Shown: positions 44,284 through 56,538, counted from the first letter of the stretch. The stretch is DNA of 64,000 bases from Armigeres subalbatus (GCF_024139115.2 NC_085140.1:418946283-419010282), one strand, 5' to 3'. Made by a program: numbers and translations. The notes: a model not told the origin generated them from the sequence alone.

Positions 44284-47200
44284 TCGTACACTTATCACGT
44301 AAGCAATTTTTCTGGGTTTTTCGAAAATGAAAGGTGTCAAATTGCACTTCGCGTCGCGTCGCATCGCACGTCGCGTTTACTCTGGCTTGCCCCTAAGACT
44401 AGCACCGCGGGGAGGAGCAAACCCCCCCTTCCCTGTCATGCAATTCAGTAATTTTTCACCAAATACTACACGTTGAAATGGTTCGGTATTCTTGTTTATA
44501 TTGAAAAAAAAAACATCGAAAAAGCTTAAGGGGTGCATTATGGACTGTTCTCCACTACGTAGTAGGAGTAAATAGAAGATTTTATTTAACGGAACGAAAC
44601 GTAACAAAACAAACAGATTTCGCCATGCTCAAATTTTGCGGAATTTCGTTTCGAATCACTTGAAACGATCTTTTTTAAATACCGCATATCCTTACGTATT
44701 CAAGTAGATTCCATCACCTCCAAATTTATTCACATTTCACGACTTAAAACTCAAAAATGAAACTGTAAGCACATTTTAACTTTTTAATGATTATATTTTC
44801 AATCAATGTAAAATGGGTCATATGCAAATGATTCAATCTCAAGTTATTTGAAGTAATACCTACTAAAAAAGGTTGCTTACTCATTACTTATATTTGAAAT
44901 AGTTTCAAAAGGCTGGGAAGATATTATTCATGCATGATTACTGCTCCTGGACTTCAGCTCATAGCTCCGATATTCATCCCACGATTAACAAACACTTGAG
45001 ATGGAATTAGATCTGCTTTTTATTTTTGTGATTTCTTTCTTTCATATTATCAAAAAGTTGCGACGAAATCGGTGCTGTATTTCTTCAATTTGCGATGAGA
45101 TGTATATATGTTCAGTGAGATGGAAAACGGAATACGGTATACGCAGCAATTGATTTTTTCTTACTTCAATGAACCCATATGATCACTCATCTAATAGAAT
45201 TCGTGCTAGCTTGAGTTCTGTAACATCACGTATGTTTTGAGAAACGAAATTTTTTAAATATTTCAAATATTTGCAAGAAATATTATTTTTCATGAAAAGC
45301 TAAAAATAAATTGTGATTTGATAGTAATAGTAAAGGAGAAGCTACGTGTCCATATTGTTGTACATGTAGGTACATAGTCTTCCACATTTACACCTCTCAA
45401 TTTATAGAGGTAATCTTCTTGATTTATAACCGGGGCATCAAGACCCGAACACCATGTGCAATGCAACCCACGTTCGTACCACGCCCTGCAGAGAAGATTA
45501 AGATCACGACAAGCAGCAACTACAGCATACACGTCTTCGCAATCGAGGTACTAATTTAAATCTGTCTTTTGAAGGAAAAGCAACTATTAGTGAAAATCAG
45601 CGAATCTGTTCGGCCGTAGGCATTAATTCCATTAATTGGCATTAATTCCAAGAGTCGTTCATAGCTTATATTAATTCATCTATCGGAAAATGGTCTTTGC
45701 TAATCTCTTCAGCATTGGAAGACTTCTCTCAACGTGCAATTTCATTACAGTGAAGTTGCCAATCTGTACTTACGCCTAAATAGAATGTTTTGAATTCGCT
45801 GAGTTGATCAGTCACAAAAGCCTGCGGTAATAAGTTAGAGTGGAAATCGTTTTCTGCACTGTTTCCAAAAGAGCTAAAGGTAAACCTGGAGGCGTAAATG
45901 GGCACACAGAACTCGGCTGGAACGCGCTCGGCGCAATTACGTTGTTAATAGCTGATGGATAATTTATAAAAACAACTACATCATTTCTTAATTTTGTTTC
46001 AACGTCCAAAAGTTCAGGCAATTGAAGAACTGAAAACACCCAACTCGACTTTATGGTTCGAAGGGGGGACCTCGAGCTGCTGACCGGAGTGTGATTAATG
46101 ATACAAAAATTATATGTTTGTGCTCTGCAACTCCAAACAGGCAGGGAAATGTTGCACTGCCCAGTCCGCTTGGCACTTCGTGAGGGTGTGAGCTGGTGCC
46201 AGGGGAAACCCGGTTCCTGAACCGCGCAGTGCTGGGCGAACCTGAATGCGAGCACACAAAAGTTTAAGAAAATATTAAGATAAAAAATTTCTTATATCTC
46301 ATTCTCCTCGCTCGATTGCAAACCGCCGCCTTCTGATGGTGGCTGCCATCTTTAAAAGCTTCACTTAAGAGGAGCCGCTCCTTGCCAAGATGCTAGCCTG
46401 CTGATGGTTGCTCTGATAAGGGTATACTGTATTTTTGAACTTCTAAGTGTTGAATGGTGCCAATCTATGTTCACGCTCACGATTTTTATTCATTCTGTAA
46501 ATTTTCATTTTAAATTGATTTGCAGAGGTGTACAATAAATTGTCTTCAACAAGGTAATGAAATGCAATCCAAATAGTTGATTCTGATCCATAGAGTTATG
46601 CATGCATCAGTCTCATCAGTTCCGTCCAAAAACACTATTCTACTTCCAGTATTGAGACTCAAAAACCTAGCTTTTTTATACATTTCACAAGTAATTCATA
46701 AATAAGTCATAATAGTAATATTGTTCTCTGTTTTTGCAACGCCACGCATACCCCCATTGAACAATCCTTTCCACCCTATTCCGGCAACCGTTGGCGTTGT
46801 GTCGGTTCGTTGCCATGATAAGCTTTGTGGCCTCATCATTTGTTACAGCTCCATTCCGAATTGCCTGGCTGGCTATTTCGTTCAACGCTGACCCGACCCG
46901 ACTCCGCCGCAGTATCTCCGGGCGAGGCAGTCGGAAATTGAATAAGCTGGTTTTCGAATTTACATATTTATAAATTTTAATAATAATGATATTCTCATTT
47001 ATTATTAAATTTGCCTTCCATGGGTTTCGTTCCCTGGTCTGCTCCCAACCGGGCGATAAGATATAAAGGTAGGAGCCCCCTGCCAAGTGCGTGGCGGTGC
47101 GGCAATTGAGGAAAAATGGGAAAAGGCAGTTCCACTTCGAAGGTACATTACTCTTGGGCGCGCATGATAAATAAAACAATATCGAACTGTGTGCAGGCAG

Positions 47201-47345
47201 AAAGGGTATCTTAATGGGGAACCAATATCATGGCACTCCCAGTGGGGGGTTGTTGGAGAGTTACGGAAAGTCAACTGCCGGGAGATCGAATCGAGAGCAT
47301 GATTTTTCACCCTCGGCCTTGCATGGCCCAAGGGATCATTAGTGA
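44284..47345. repeat. direct copy 2 of the duplicated segment, left part
   Basis: Collinear with 9560-12343. No host gene recognised. 45812-46255 (-) has a 147-codon frame and 47005-47364 (-) a 119-codon frame, but neither is kept in the other copy and neither shows motifs. 47050-47110 has agatataaaggtagg, which could serve as a TATA-like element, without a gene to support it. 44284-44400 is a GC-rich stretch (cgcgtcgcgtcgcat) unlike copy 1. Confidence 0.7.
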
Positions 47346-47689
47346 GGGGCTGTCCACAAACCACGTAGACCGAAATTTCATATTTTCAAACCCCTCCCTC
47401 CCCCCTAGTAGACTTTCGTAGACTTTTCCGAAACCCCTCCCCCACCCCTTTGAAGTCTACGTAGACTTTTCCAAATTTTACAAAATATCGTATGTGATTG
47501 GACAATCAAAATTGGATTCAAATTTAATCCTCAGCTTCTGAAACCAAATCCCAAAGTCAATTAATTTAATTTCTGTTGGATTCGACTCCTCCTAGAGGTG
47601 TGCACCACCGCAGGCGACACTTTTGCATCGGCACGCCACTGCTTAAAATCTGTCACGCATCTGACCTATAATTCGCCACGCCGGTTCAA

Positions 47690-48800
47690 ATTTGTAAAAA
47701 ACCGAAGAATTTTAAAAATTTTGAAAAATTTCGTGTTGAAATTTCGAGAATGTTAAGTCTACATTCCAATAAGTTTTTCGTTGAATTTTTCGTAGAAGAT
47801 CCCGCTGGATAATCTTTAAAGCTTCCCGGTTATATTTCAAAGGACTCTTCGTGAAAATTCCAATGTTTTTCTTGAAAATTTCATGCAATATCAAATTGAA
47901 TAACCATCCGTTGAAATCCCAAGAATTTTCTTCTAAATTCCAAAACTATTCCGAGTAAATTTCCGTGAAAATTTAGAATTATTTCCCGATGTAATTTTAA
48001 GTTTAAATGAATATTCCGAAATATTTCCCGTGGAATTTTAGAATGGATTCCTACGTTCTTGCGGATTTGGAAAATTTTCCTGAGGAAATTGAAAAAACAA
48101 CCTATAGACATTCCAAAGACTTTTCCGAATAATTTGCGGTGGAAATTATAGAAAATTTTCAGTTGTAATTTTGGTGAATTTCTCGTAAAAATTTCAAATG
48201 ATTTTTTTTGAAAATACAAAGGCTTTCTGGCAAGGCAAATATTATTTTGCGGAAACTCAAAGCGTTTTGGTGAGAAATTCAAATAATTTCTCGTAGAAAT
48301 TTTCAACAGTCTTTTTAGAAGTTCCAAAGATTTTCCATCGATTATTCCAAAGAATTCGCATTAATACTTCCGAAGAAATTGCCGTGAAACATACGAAACA
48401 TACGAATTTCCCATCGACATTTCGAAGAATTTGGCTTATCTATCCAAAGAATTCCTCGCGAAAATTCCGAAAAATTTCCGAAATTGAAAAAAAATCCCCG
48501 GGACTTCCCAGAAAATCTCCAGTGAAGGGTTTCTCGCGGAAATTTCGGTGAATTCTCCGTTGAAGTGCGACATAATTTTTCGTGAGAATTCTAAAGAATC
48601 ATTTGTATTTTCTAAGGAAGTTCCTTACAAGAATCAAAAGATATTCTAGTAGAATCTGCAATAAAATCCAAGTGGAAATTTTGAAATTTTTACGAAAGTT
48701 TTTATAGAATACTTCGGAGTATTTTCCTGCTCAACACAGAAAAATTTCCTGAGGAAATCCATATAGTTTTAAGCCATAGTTCAGGTAATAGTCTGAATAG
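47690..48800. repeat. degenerate GAAATTCC array
   Basis: Irregular repeats of gaaatttcc / aagaattt at 10-25-bp spacing. The minus-strand frames 47712-47894 and 47881-48327 are repeat translations. It is similar in kind to 18191-18890 but in the other polarity and less regular. Confidence 0.7.
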
Positions 48801-49001
48801 TCAGTGAAATTCATTAGTTTTTTCTACAGAAATTCAAGAGTTTATTCCGATGAAGTCTTGTAAAAAAATCTTGGAAAATCCTAAAAAAATAAAACAATAG
48901 TGAACTTTGCACATAGCTGCTGTATAAGTTGTTTTCCAAAAGAATAAAAAATAAATAAAAAAGTCTACGAAGACTTTTGGTATACCCCCCCGTCCCCGAT
49001 C

Positions 49002-50111
49002 AGGAATACATAACAAAATTATAACTCAATTCTATCAATGGTTGTTATTTAAAACAACGTGTGTTATAATTAGATAATTCGATAAAAATATGCCTTCAGC
49101 CAGTTTTATTTCATATCAAAATCATAACAACATTAGTTATGTATATTTACACAAAATAATTGCCTACATTTTTTGATATTGGAAAAACCCAGATTAATCC
49201 ACCTAGCGGCGATGATGCCTTTCTCGTGCATCGTAAAATGTACTGAAAAAAAAACACATAGGAAAGGTCAAAAAAGCACTTTAGGGGGATAGATTGCATT
49301 TTTTCTATCATTTTGCATGCTTTTGCATTAATTACTATGCATTCCCACCATCCTTGAAAAAAAAAAATTTTTTTCGGTTTTAAATTTTTTTTTCCAAGGG
49401 GGGACCCTTGGGAAAAAACAATGATTTTTCAAAAATTCCGAAATGCAATGTCCGATCAGGCCAATTTTCAATAGCAAACAATGGGACCGCATTCCCCGTC
49501 GAATGCAACTTGTTGCGAGTAAATCGGGTAATGCTAAGTTCCAAAAAGTGTGTCTACAAAATTTGTACACATACACACATACACACACACACACACATAC
49601 ATACATACACACAAACAGACATCACCTCAGTTCGTCGAGCTGAGTCAATTGGTATATAACACTATGGGTCTCCGAGCCTTCTATCAAAAGTTTGGTTTTG
49701 GAGTGAAATTATAGCCTTTACGTATACTTAGTATACGAGAAAGGCAAAAACCGGAGGTAATCACCTCCAGTATAACTTGAATCAATGTTCGATGTTAATA
49801 GCTAGTACAAAGTTAATTGCCTACATTGTGGATGGAAATCCGGCGTTGTAGCGTACCACATTTTATACGTGATGTAGGCAATTACCATGAAAGTAGATTT
49901 TTGTACCTCATAATCATATCAACGGTTGTTATAATGTTGAAATGAAGGTAACAACCTCTGATATAATTATGTTACGGCTAGAGGGAATTTTGATATAATT
50001 TTTGTTATTTTAACAACTAACCAGCCAATTTTATAACACATTTTGTTATATTATTTTTCTGAAATAAATAACTCCCCATGTTATAATTTTGTTATGCATT
50101 CTTGATCGGGT
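49002..50111. mobile_element. TIR element with CATAACAAAATTATAAC ends, nested
   Basis: The left end (gatcaggaatacataacaaa) and right end (ttttgttatgcattcttgatc) are inverted copies. Interrupted by the 565-bp MITE at 49188-49752. AT-rich and non-coding. Confidence 0.65.
49188..49752. mobile_element. MITE with cctttctcg / cgagaaaggc ends (copy 1)
   Basis: Contains atgcctttctcgtgcat on the left and tatacgagaaaggcaaaa on the right, an internal (CA)n tract at about 49565-49615, and tatgggtctccgagcc. A closely similar copy is at 54000-54552. Fragments occur at 3140-3170, 21997 and 58500-58535. A widespread non-coding family of the type common in Aedes. Confidence 0.75.
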
Positions 50112-50190
50112 CCCCCTTCGTAGACTAACGTAGACTTTTTCGAAACCCCTCCCTCCCCCTCAAGAGTCTACGTGGTTTATGGACAGCCCC

Positions 50191-50430
50191 TGATTGGAAA
50201 AAAGAATTTATTTTGTAGCATTTACCGACGCGTCGCGACGTTTTATGAGTACAAATATATTATGGTTGTTTTCATTGGAAAATAATATGAAAGCCAACTT
50301 AGTTTCTCTGGCTGGCATCTTTTGAGAAATAATTTAGGAATTTCTTTTAAAAAATTCAAATAGTTAACGAAGACCCAGTAAAAACAACATTTAAAAGATC
50401 TTTCAGTAATTTCATCAGAATCATTCTAAT
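50191..50430. repeat. continuation of copy 2 (matches 12344-12560)
   Basis: Short collinear stretch between two insertions, matching copy 1 with a few extra bases, such as gcgtcgcgacgtttta at 50230. Confidence 0.75.
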
Positions 50431-50436
50431 CTCGGG

Positions 50437-50655
50437 TACTTATTCAAAAGGACGTATGTTATTTTGTAAACAAAGATTCAAACGTCGATTTGTCCAATCT
50501 GATAGCACTCCCACGCAAACCATCACCACAGACAGGTAGTGGAAGCCTTCGGCTACCTGCTGGTGGTGTTGGTTCACGGGAGAGTGCTATCAGATTGGAC
50601 AAATCGAGATTTGAATCTTTGTTTACAAAATCACATACGTCCTTTTGAATAATTA
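50437..50655. mobile_element. hairpin MITE with TTATTCAAAAGGACGTATG ends
   Basis: Arms of about 95 bp are inverted copies (ttattcaaaaggacg ... cgtccttttgaataa) around a centre that itself folds (ggtagtggaagccttcggctacc). Non-coding; absent from copy 1. Confidence 0.8.
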
Positions 50656-51148
50656 ACCAAGTAATGTCGAATTCGTTTTTAAACCTGGGTCAGTGCCAAC
50701 CCGAACCCTGAATAAAAAAACATTTTCAGTTCCATCTGTCATTGGATATGTTGGTGTGCGTAGCATCGTGTTTGCTTTGATTCGAAACATATGATCCAGA
50801 TTAGGGATTAATATAGGATCCCTAATCCAGATGATCGCGGACATCCAGTGCACTGGCAGTGCGTTGGCCTTGACTAATCAGATCATGATAAATAAATAAA
50901 TATGTTCAAGTGCGTGAACTGATTTTTGCGGTAGTGGAATTTACTTTTGGGCGGATATAAATAGGGGAACTGCTCCTGGAATTCATCTCATGGCTCCGAT
51001 ATTCATCCCATCAAAAGCAAAGCAATGGGAAGGAATGTGGATTGTTTATAATTTTTGTGCTTTTATTCAGCAGTGAGCACGCATGTTGACAAAAAGAGGC
51101 GACGAAATTGGTGCTGTATTTCTTTGTTTCCCGATGAGATGAATATAT

Positions 51149-53052
51149 CAGGGCTGGTAGCGATGAATGCCGTTCAAAATAGTGACTTTAGTGACCAACC
51201 ATGATGAAAAAGTGACCAAATAGTGACTTTCAATTGCAGAAAAAGTGACCAAATAGTGACTTTTGTATGAAGTTCTGAACCGGGTATAGAGCTACAAGTT
51301 GCATTAGCATTGTTACGGTATAATTCGTAGTTTGCAAACTAGTGTTTTATTTTTTAAATCCATATCTAGAATGCTATCAGGAATCAAGAAAAGGCAAAAA
51401 CAACAAAAGCATAAGGATTACTGCTACTGGACACGCCCATCCTCATCGTAAGGAGGGAGAGGATAGAAGCAAGATGCCAGTGACTGCGACACTCTCATAA
51501 GAACCACGGAGTTGAGGATGGTATTAGTTGGATCTGTCAGGAGCTTGCAATGTGGCCATGGTACCTCATATTAAGTAGCATACTACAAGAATGGTATATA
51601 CGTCACGAGAACGGGTAGTAAGTTGTTACAAGTTGTGTCACGAAATTATGTTGATAATTACAACAACATTTGTTCTTCAATATGAGCTCGAAGTTTTCTG
51701 TATAACAGCCAAAGAATGATATAAAATGATCTAATTGTTTCCTAGACTGTGAAGTATTTGGACTCACAAAGCTTATAAATCTAGGGAAAAGTTTGGCATT
51801 CTAGGGAAAAGTTTGAAAATCCAATCAAACGATGGTCTCGTATTAGAAATCCAGCAATTCTAATAAACTTTAATTTTTAAGTGACAGTCTTTTGTTTAAA
51901 GTTAATTAAAAACTAATGGCCAAATAATCTGGATTTAAAAAAATCTTTAAATCAATTTTTTTTTGTTTTATTCCACATTAAAACAATCCGACCAATTCAT
52001 TCACTTCCATACTAGCTTTTTGGATATCTATTCTCAATTGTTAATAAAGGAATTTTCTTTTATAAAAATGTGATATTTCTGAAATAATTTCATAAAAAAT
52101 TTTTGTTTTAGAGGCAAGTGGCTTGTGCTAGAATTAATTCTGACATAAGTTGCTCTACATTTTTTTATTGGGACTTTATCTCGAAGAATCGCAAGGCGGA
52201 TTTAACAATCATAAACGGATTTAACAACCATTTCACAACCAACACGCCCTTATCGCTCATTATTCTTCCTGACGTTGAAAAACATCAAGCATGTTTGTCA
52301 TGTGATGAACCAGAGGCTGTTCACTATCTTCGGTATCAACGCTCACCAACAGACGTGGTTCTGGTTCCAATGATCATCAATTCTGTTTTCCTCAATTGAC
52401 CTTTTTCGTCAAAATTTTTTATTCGCTTAATCGATTCTTCGGCGGTCAACTTTCCCAAAGAACGCATATTTTTTTACGCCTTCAAGTATTTTTAAAATTC
52501 AAAACAAAAATCGAAAAAGTGCTGTTTTTTTGGATTGGCCCGAATTTGAACGAACATTGGGTAAATTTTTCAGGCCGGCTCACACGTGCAGCACTTTTTC
52601 GGTTTTTGTTTTCGATTCTAAAAGTAGTTACAGGCTTCAAAACATATGGGTTCTTTGGGAAAGTTGACCTTAAATATGCCAAGGAATCGACTGAGACAAT
52701 AAAACGAGATACAATTGTCGACAGGAAAGGTCAATTGAGGTTAGCCTTTCGCATTTTAACAAATTCCATGAATATGAAATGACCTCAAGATTTTCACAAC
52801 ACACATGGAACTTCTTTTGTGCATATTTTTCAAATTTAATATATTACTACCAGATTCATATTTGATTTGGTTGATAATAATAGGTACAAATGATTTTTAT
52901 TTTCAACTTCTTTACAACAGGCAATGTAAAAATAGTGACTTTAGTGACCATTTTCCGGAAAATAGTGACTTTTGGATGCAAATAGTGACTTTTTAGTGAC
53001 TAGACTCAAAATAGTGACCAAGTCACTAAAAAGTGACTCACTACCAGGCCTG
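51149..53052 (+). mobile_element. 1.9-kb hAT-like non-autonomous element
   Basis: Ends CAGGGCTGGTAGCGA and CAGGCCTGGTAGTGA (inverted), each followed by sub-terminal gtgac motifs (aatagtgactttagtgacca), as in hAT elements. ATATAT flanks both ends; an 8-bp duplication cannot be read cleanly. ORFs at 52118-52399 and 52396-52782 show no transposase motif; the second lies across a hairpin. A partial copy is at 36950-37437 (-). Confidence 0.7.
52391..52740. mobile_element. 350-bp fold-back element nested in the hAT-like element
   Basis: Ends CCTCAATTGACCTTT and AAAGGTCAATTGAGG; inner arms of about 80 bp (52450-52528 and 52587-52672) share gaaaaagtgctg / cagcactttttc and ggaaagttgacc. Non-coding. 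Confidence 0.75.
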
Positions 53053-53379
53053 ATATATTTATGTTCAGTGATATGGAGATCGGAAAAGTTCCCCTATTTA
53101 ATTATATTCAATAATCCCGTGCACATTTTTATACCAAGAATTCCGTAGAGATTTCATGTAAAAGAGATTTTCTATTTTCCAAAAATTCATCTATTTCAAC
53201 AAATTTTTTTTTTTTTTTTGAGAACTCTCAGAAGCATGAAATAAAAGTTCTGCAGGATTCGCTAATTTTTTTTCCTTGCTACCTCTCCTGATAAAGGTAG
53301 CCTCAACACCTCGGGAAAAAATTCCGCCGGATTCCGGGCCCCGTGCATTTTCAATTTTCAAGCATCTCAGAATTGCTCA

Positions 53380-53730
53380 AGGTACTTCCGGGGGAATTTA
53401 TGTACTAAACTTGCGGAGCAATTCCTGAAGTATACTTCGAGTAAGTTCCTGTATTCTAGAAGGATTTTCTGAAGGAATTATATTGTAGGAATTTCCAAAT
53501 TAATTCCTGAAGCAACTTCCAGAGAAAATCCTGGAACAGTATTCAAAGATATTCCTAGAAGAATTTTCGAAGGAATTCATCTCGAAAGGATCCCTTGGAA
53601 AACATATGGAGGAATGCCTGAAAATTCAAGAAAGAATTACTGAAAGAATGTCTGAAGTAATTTCTGGCAGAATTCCCGAAGAAAATTCTGAAACGCACGA
53701 AAGAGTTTTTGCAAGAATTTCAAAAGAAAT
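53380..53730. repeat. degenerate GGAATTCC array
   Basis: Repeated ttcctgaag / gaaggaatt motifs at irregular spacing. Same general kind as 18191-18890. Confidence 0.65.
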
Positions 53731-53999
53731 TCTGCATAAGAAATAATTCTATTCGGTGTTCCTCAATTATATTTTCCTGACATTTCCTAGCGGATTTTGT
53801 GAACGGGTTTCAAGGGGAATTCCCAAACCACATAATTCCATCCACCGACCTAATTTAGGACACAAAATGTGAGGAAAACCTTAATGAACTTATGGCAATA
53901 TGAACTTCCCTAACAATTATTTTTAAAACTGAATCTAGATAACAGTACTGGATTAATTTCATTTTAAACTACAACTACAAATATCACAAAATTCCCATA

Positions 54000-54552
54000 A
54001 AAAACCCAGATCAATCCACCTAGCGTTGGTGGTGCCTTTCTCGTGCATTAAAATAATAAGAAAAACACATAAGAGAGGTCGAAATAGCACTTTAAGGGGA
54101 TAGATTTTATTTTTTCCATCAATTCATATGTATTTGCGGTCATTTGAATGCATTGCTGCAAACTTTGAAAAAAAAATTTTTTTAGTTTTTGAATTTTTTT
54201 TTTCCCAAGGGGGGACCCTTGGCAGAAAAACAATGTTTTTCCAATAACTTTGGAACGCAATGACCGATCGGGCCAATTTTCAATAGGAAACAACTAGACC
54301 GCAATCCGCGTCGAGTGCAACTTGTTGCGAGCAAATCAAATATTGCTAAGTACCAAAAAGTGTGTCTCACATTTTTGTACACACACACACACACACACAC
54401 ACATACATACACACATACAGACATCACCTCAATTCGTCGAACTGAGTCGATTGGTATATAACACTATGGGTCTCCGAGCCTTCTATCAAAAGTTCGGTTT
54501 TGGAGTGATCCTATAGCCTTTACGTATACTTTGTATACGAGAAAGGCAAAAA
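54000..54552. mobile_element. MITE with cctttctcg / cgagaaaggc ends (copy 2)
   Basis: About 553 bp, closely similar to 49188-49752, with the same (CA)n position (54378-54415), ccaaggggggaccctt block and tatacgagaaaggcaaaa end. Confidence 0.75.
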
Positions 54553-54842
54553 AAGATTTTCAATGCGCATTTTATTTTAATAAACAGACAGTTTCGTTTC
54601 TCCCTTCTGCTTGTTTATTCCGCCCAGTCCCACCCACCCACGTGGTTTTGACAGTTGAAGTACATTTGTATTGGTGAACCCGGTGCGAAACCGTGAAACA
54701 ACACAGTGCGAACCCGACAGCTTTAGGGTTGGAACTAGTGCGAACCTAGTTCCAACCTGAGCAAATAAAAAAACACTTTGACAGCACTTAGGTTGGAACT
54801 GGTTCCAACCTAGGTTGGAACTTTTTAAAAACGAATTCGTCA

Positions 54843-54965
54843 TAAGAATGATCACTCAGCATTACCACAGTAGCTTTTTGCCTTATTCTCGTACAATAGA
54901 AAGGATATCCAGTTTCCCGCGAGCGGTAATGGTCGCCAGCTTGCCTGCGGGTTAGTCTCTGATTT
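54843..54965. repeat. continuation of copy 2 (matches 12561-12675)
   Basis: Collinear stretch between the PIF-like element and the 261-bp hairpin element, ending in the TCTGATTT target. Confidence 0.75.
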
Positions 54966-55226
54966 CACAGCACATTCAAAGTTGATTGCCTATATGCCGG
55001 GTATTAAGCCACCCGGTGTGGAAATTAATTACTATGTCTGAAACTTGATTATGCATATGTACAACATGTGATAGATTTAGTTCGGAAAGTAGGGAAAGCA
55101 CCTGTCATGCGAACTGGGGTCGTGGGATCAAACCCCACCGAAGGGGCGGTTACCCTCCAATACCTTTTCCGAACTAAATCTATCACATGTTGTACATATG
55201 CATAATAAAGTTTCAGACATAGTAAT
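54966..55226 (-). mobile_element. 261-bp hairpin element with tRNA-like core
   Basis: TCTGATTT is repeated on both sides (54958-54965 and 55227-55234); copy 1 has a single TCTGATTT at about 12673. Arms of about 60 bp (55028-55089 and 55168-55226) are nearly identical inverted copies. The loop, read on the minus strand, contains GGTTTGATCCCACG, similar to a pol III B box, and a GCATGACAGGTGC stretch upstream that could be an A-box relic. A tRNA-related core inside long inverted arms with an 8-bp duplication is unusual for a SINE. Confidence 0.65.
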
Positions 55227-56270
55227 TCTGATTTGACGTTTGTGGAGATCAGGAGATCAACTGCACCCACCGCTCCGAGCATTCTGACCAATGTGGCATA
55301 TAAGAAGGTGCTGATTATGTGAATTCAAGCCTTCAAAATTGGCACAATTGGTTTGCTGTTCAATGTGCTGATAACACTCAGGCCCAGCACAACAATTTTC
55401 AAGCCTATTAGTTGATTTTATAGAACATAGTAAAGATTTTTTTTTTTCTCAACACTTTTAATAATGTGATCGACCTCCAATACAACGACGAGCTCAAAAC
55501 TAAATTCCAGAAAGAAAACATCTCTCCTCTCAGCACTTCTAAATAAATAAAGCAATAAAATAATTGAAATCCTGTTCGCGAATTTTGATCTCCGATTGCG
55601 AAAACAATATGCGTCGATTACTGAAGAGGAGGCAACAATTTTAAGTTTCTTATTAAATTTTCGACCAAAAGACCTGTTACGTAAAAAACTGAATTTTTGA
55701 ACACAATTCAATCTTGTTTACTTTTTCTCTGAAGATTTGTATTGGCTATTCTCAAAAAATTAGAAACAACATTGATTTTTTGGAAAATATATTAAAAAAC
55801 TTGCCAAATATTTCCTGGCCCGCCAGTAGGTGTATATTCTTAAAATTGGCCTGTGGCTTGAAAAGGTTGGGCAGGCCTGATGTAGGATATCAGGGAAAGT
55901 ATTCATCAGGTCATGATTTGCTTATAGCTGACAATGTGCTCATGGAAGATCTTACTCCAAACCAATCAATAAATTGCAAATAAAAACATCTTTTCAATTA
56001 ACCATCAAAAGAGCTAGCGTGCCCCAGTAGCTAATTAAATCAGGTTATTCAATTTCCGATCTCTGCTCCGCGAGGTGTCAGGTTGTGACTCCCATATTTT
56101 CCCACAGACATGCAGACTTGTTCCGATCGGATGATGAGTTGATTTCACCAGTTCATATTTCCAACCGGTTTGTTGAGCAAGTCCTCACAACCACTCAGCC
56201 TTCATTAGCACATTTTCTGTTCGCTTGGATGTTTAAAAAGAAGTAAAAAAATAATATTCCCAACGACCGG

Positions 56271-56400
56271 ATGAAAAAAATGGCCACCGAAAGTGATCAG
56301 CAACAGAATGATCAAAAGTTCCAGGAACGCGCTAAACTACTTCTTCGTCTTGCTCGCTGCGCGGCAGACGGCGACGATGACGCTTTTGGTGGATTGTATA
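56271..56400 (+). CDS. possible short exon (43 codons, start of a 99-codon ORF)
   Basis: A frame beginning MKKMATESDQQQ and running through LLLRLARCAADGDDDAFGGL has normal coding-like composition (Q, D, E, L, R, A) before it turns into AT-rich, low-complexity sequence. The second ATG has a good context (aaaATGGCC). The copy at 16265-16385 contains several base losses that would break it. No protein family is recognised. It may be an N-terminal exon of a host gene or a decayed element. Confidence 0.2.
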
Positions 56401-56538
56401 ATAACATAATTTTTATTACCGTGCAGAGAGACAGCTCCAGAGCCTGTCGAATTGATATATTTCGACTAACGTCTAATTTTAAATTTCAAATGAGAAACTC
56501 ATTTATATTTCTGATCGGACGATGGGCATCGACATCAT

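Larger units (their letters stand above)
47346..50190. mobile_element. 2.85-kb TIR element, absent from copy 1
   Basis: Ends GGGGCTGTCCACAAACCACG and its inverted match (cgtggtttatggacagcccc) with TGA directly repeated on both sides (47343-47345 and 50191-50193). The collinear copy has the empty site with one TGA at 12344-12346. Inner ends repeat gtagacttttccgaaacccc. The interior is an AATTC-type array (47690-48800), then a second TIR element with a third nested in it. No transposase. A 3-bp duplication suggests PIF/Harbinger-like, with some doubt because TGA is not TWA. Confidence 0.8.
50665..54842. mobile_element. 4.2-kb PIF/Harbinger-like TIR element, absent from copy 1
   Basis: Ends TGTCGAATTCGTTTTTAAA and, inverted, TGACGAATTCGTTTTTAAA, with TAA directly repeated at 50662-50664 and 54843-54845. 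TAA is a TWA-type duplication, which fits PIF/Harbinger. The interior holds a hAT-like element, an AATTCC array and a MITE; no transposase is left. The internal aggttggaactggttcc repeats at 54725-54815 are short palindromic units near the right end. Confidence 0.7.

Noticed and set aside
45812..46255. 147-codon minus-strand ORF
   Set aside because: The direct copy at 11061-11297 reads differently, composition is not coding-like and no motif is seen.
47005..47364. 119-codon minus-strand ORF as a gene
   Set aside because: It runs into the end of a later insertion and is not kept in copy 1.
49328..49659. ORFs with CVCVCV or HTHTHT runs (also 54182-54516)
   Set aside because: Translations of the CA microsatellite inside a MITE.
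52118..52782. Two ORFs in the hAT-like element as a transposase
   Set aside because: No BED finger, DDE/RW or dimerisation motif; the second ORF lies across a hairpin.
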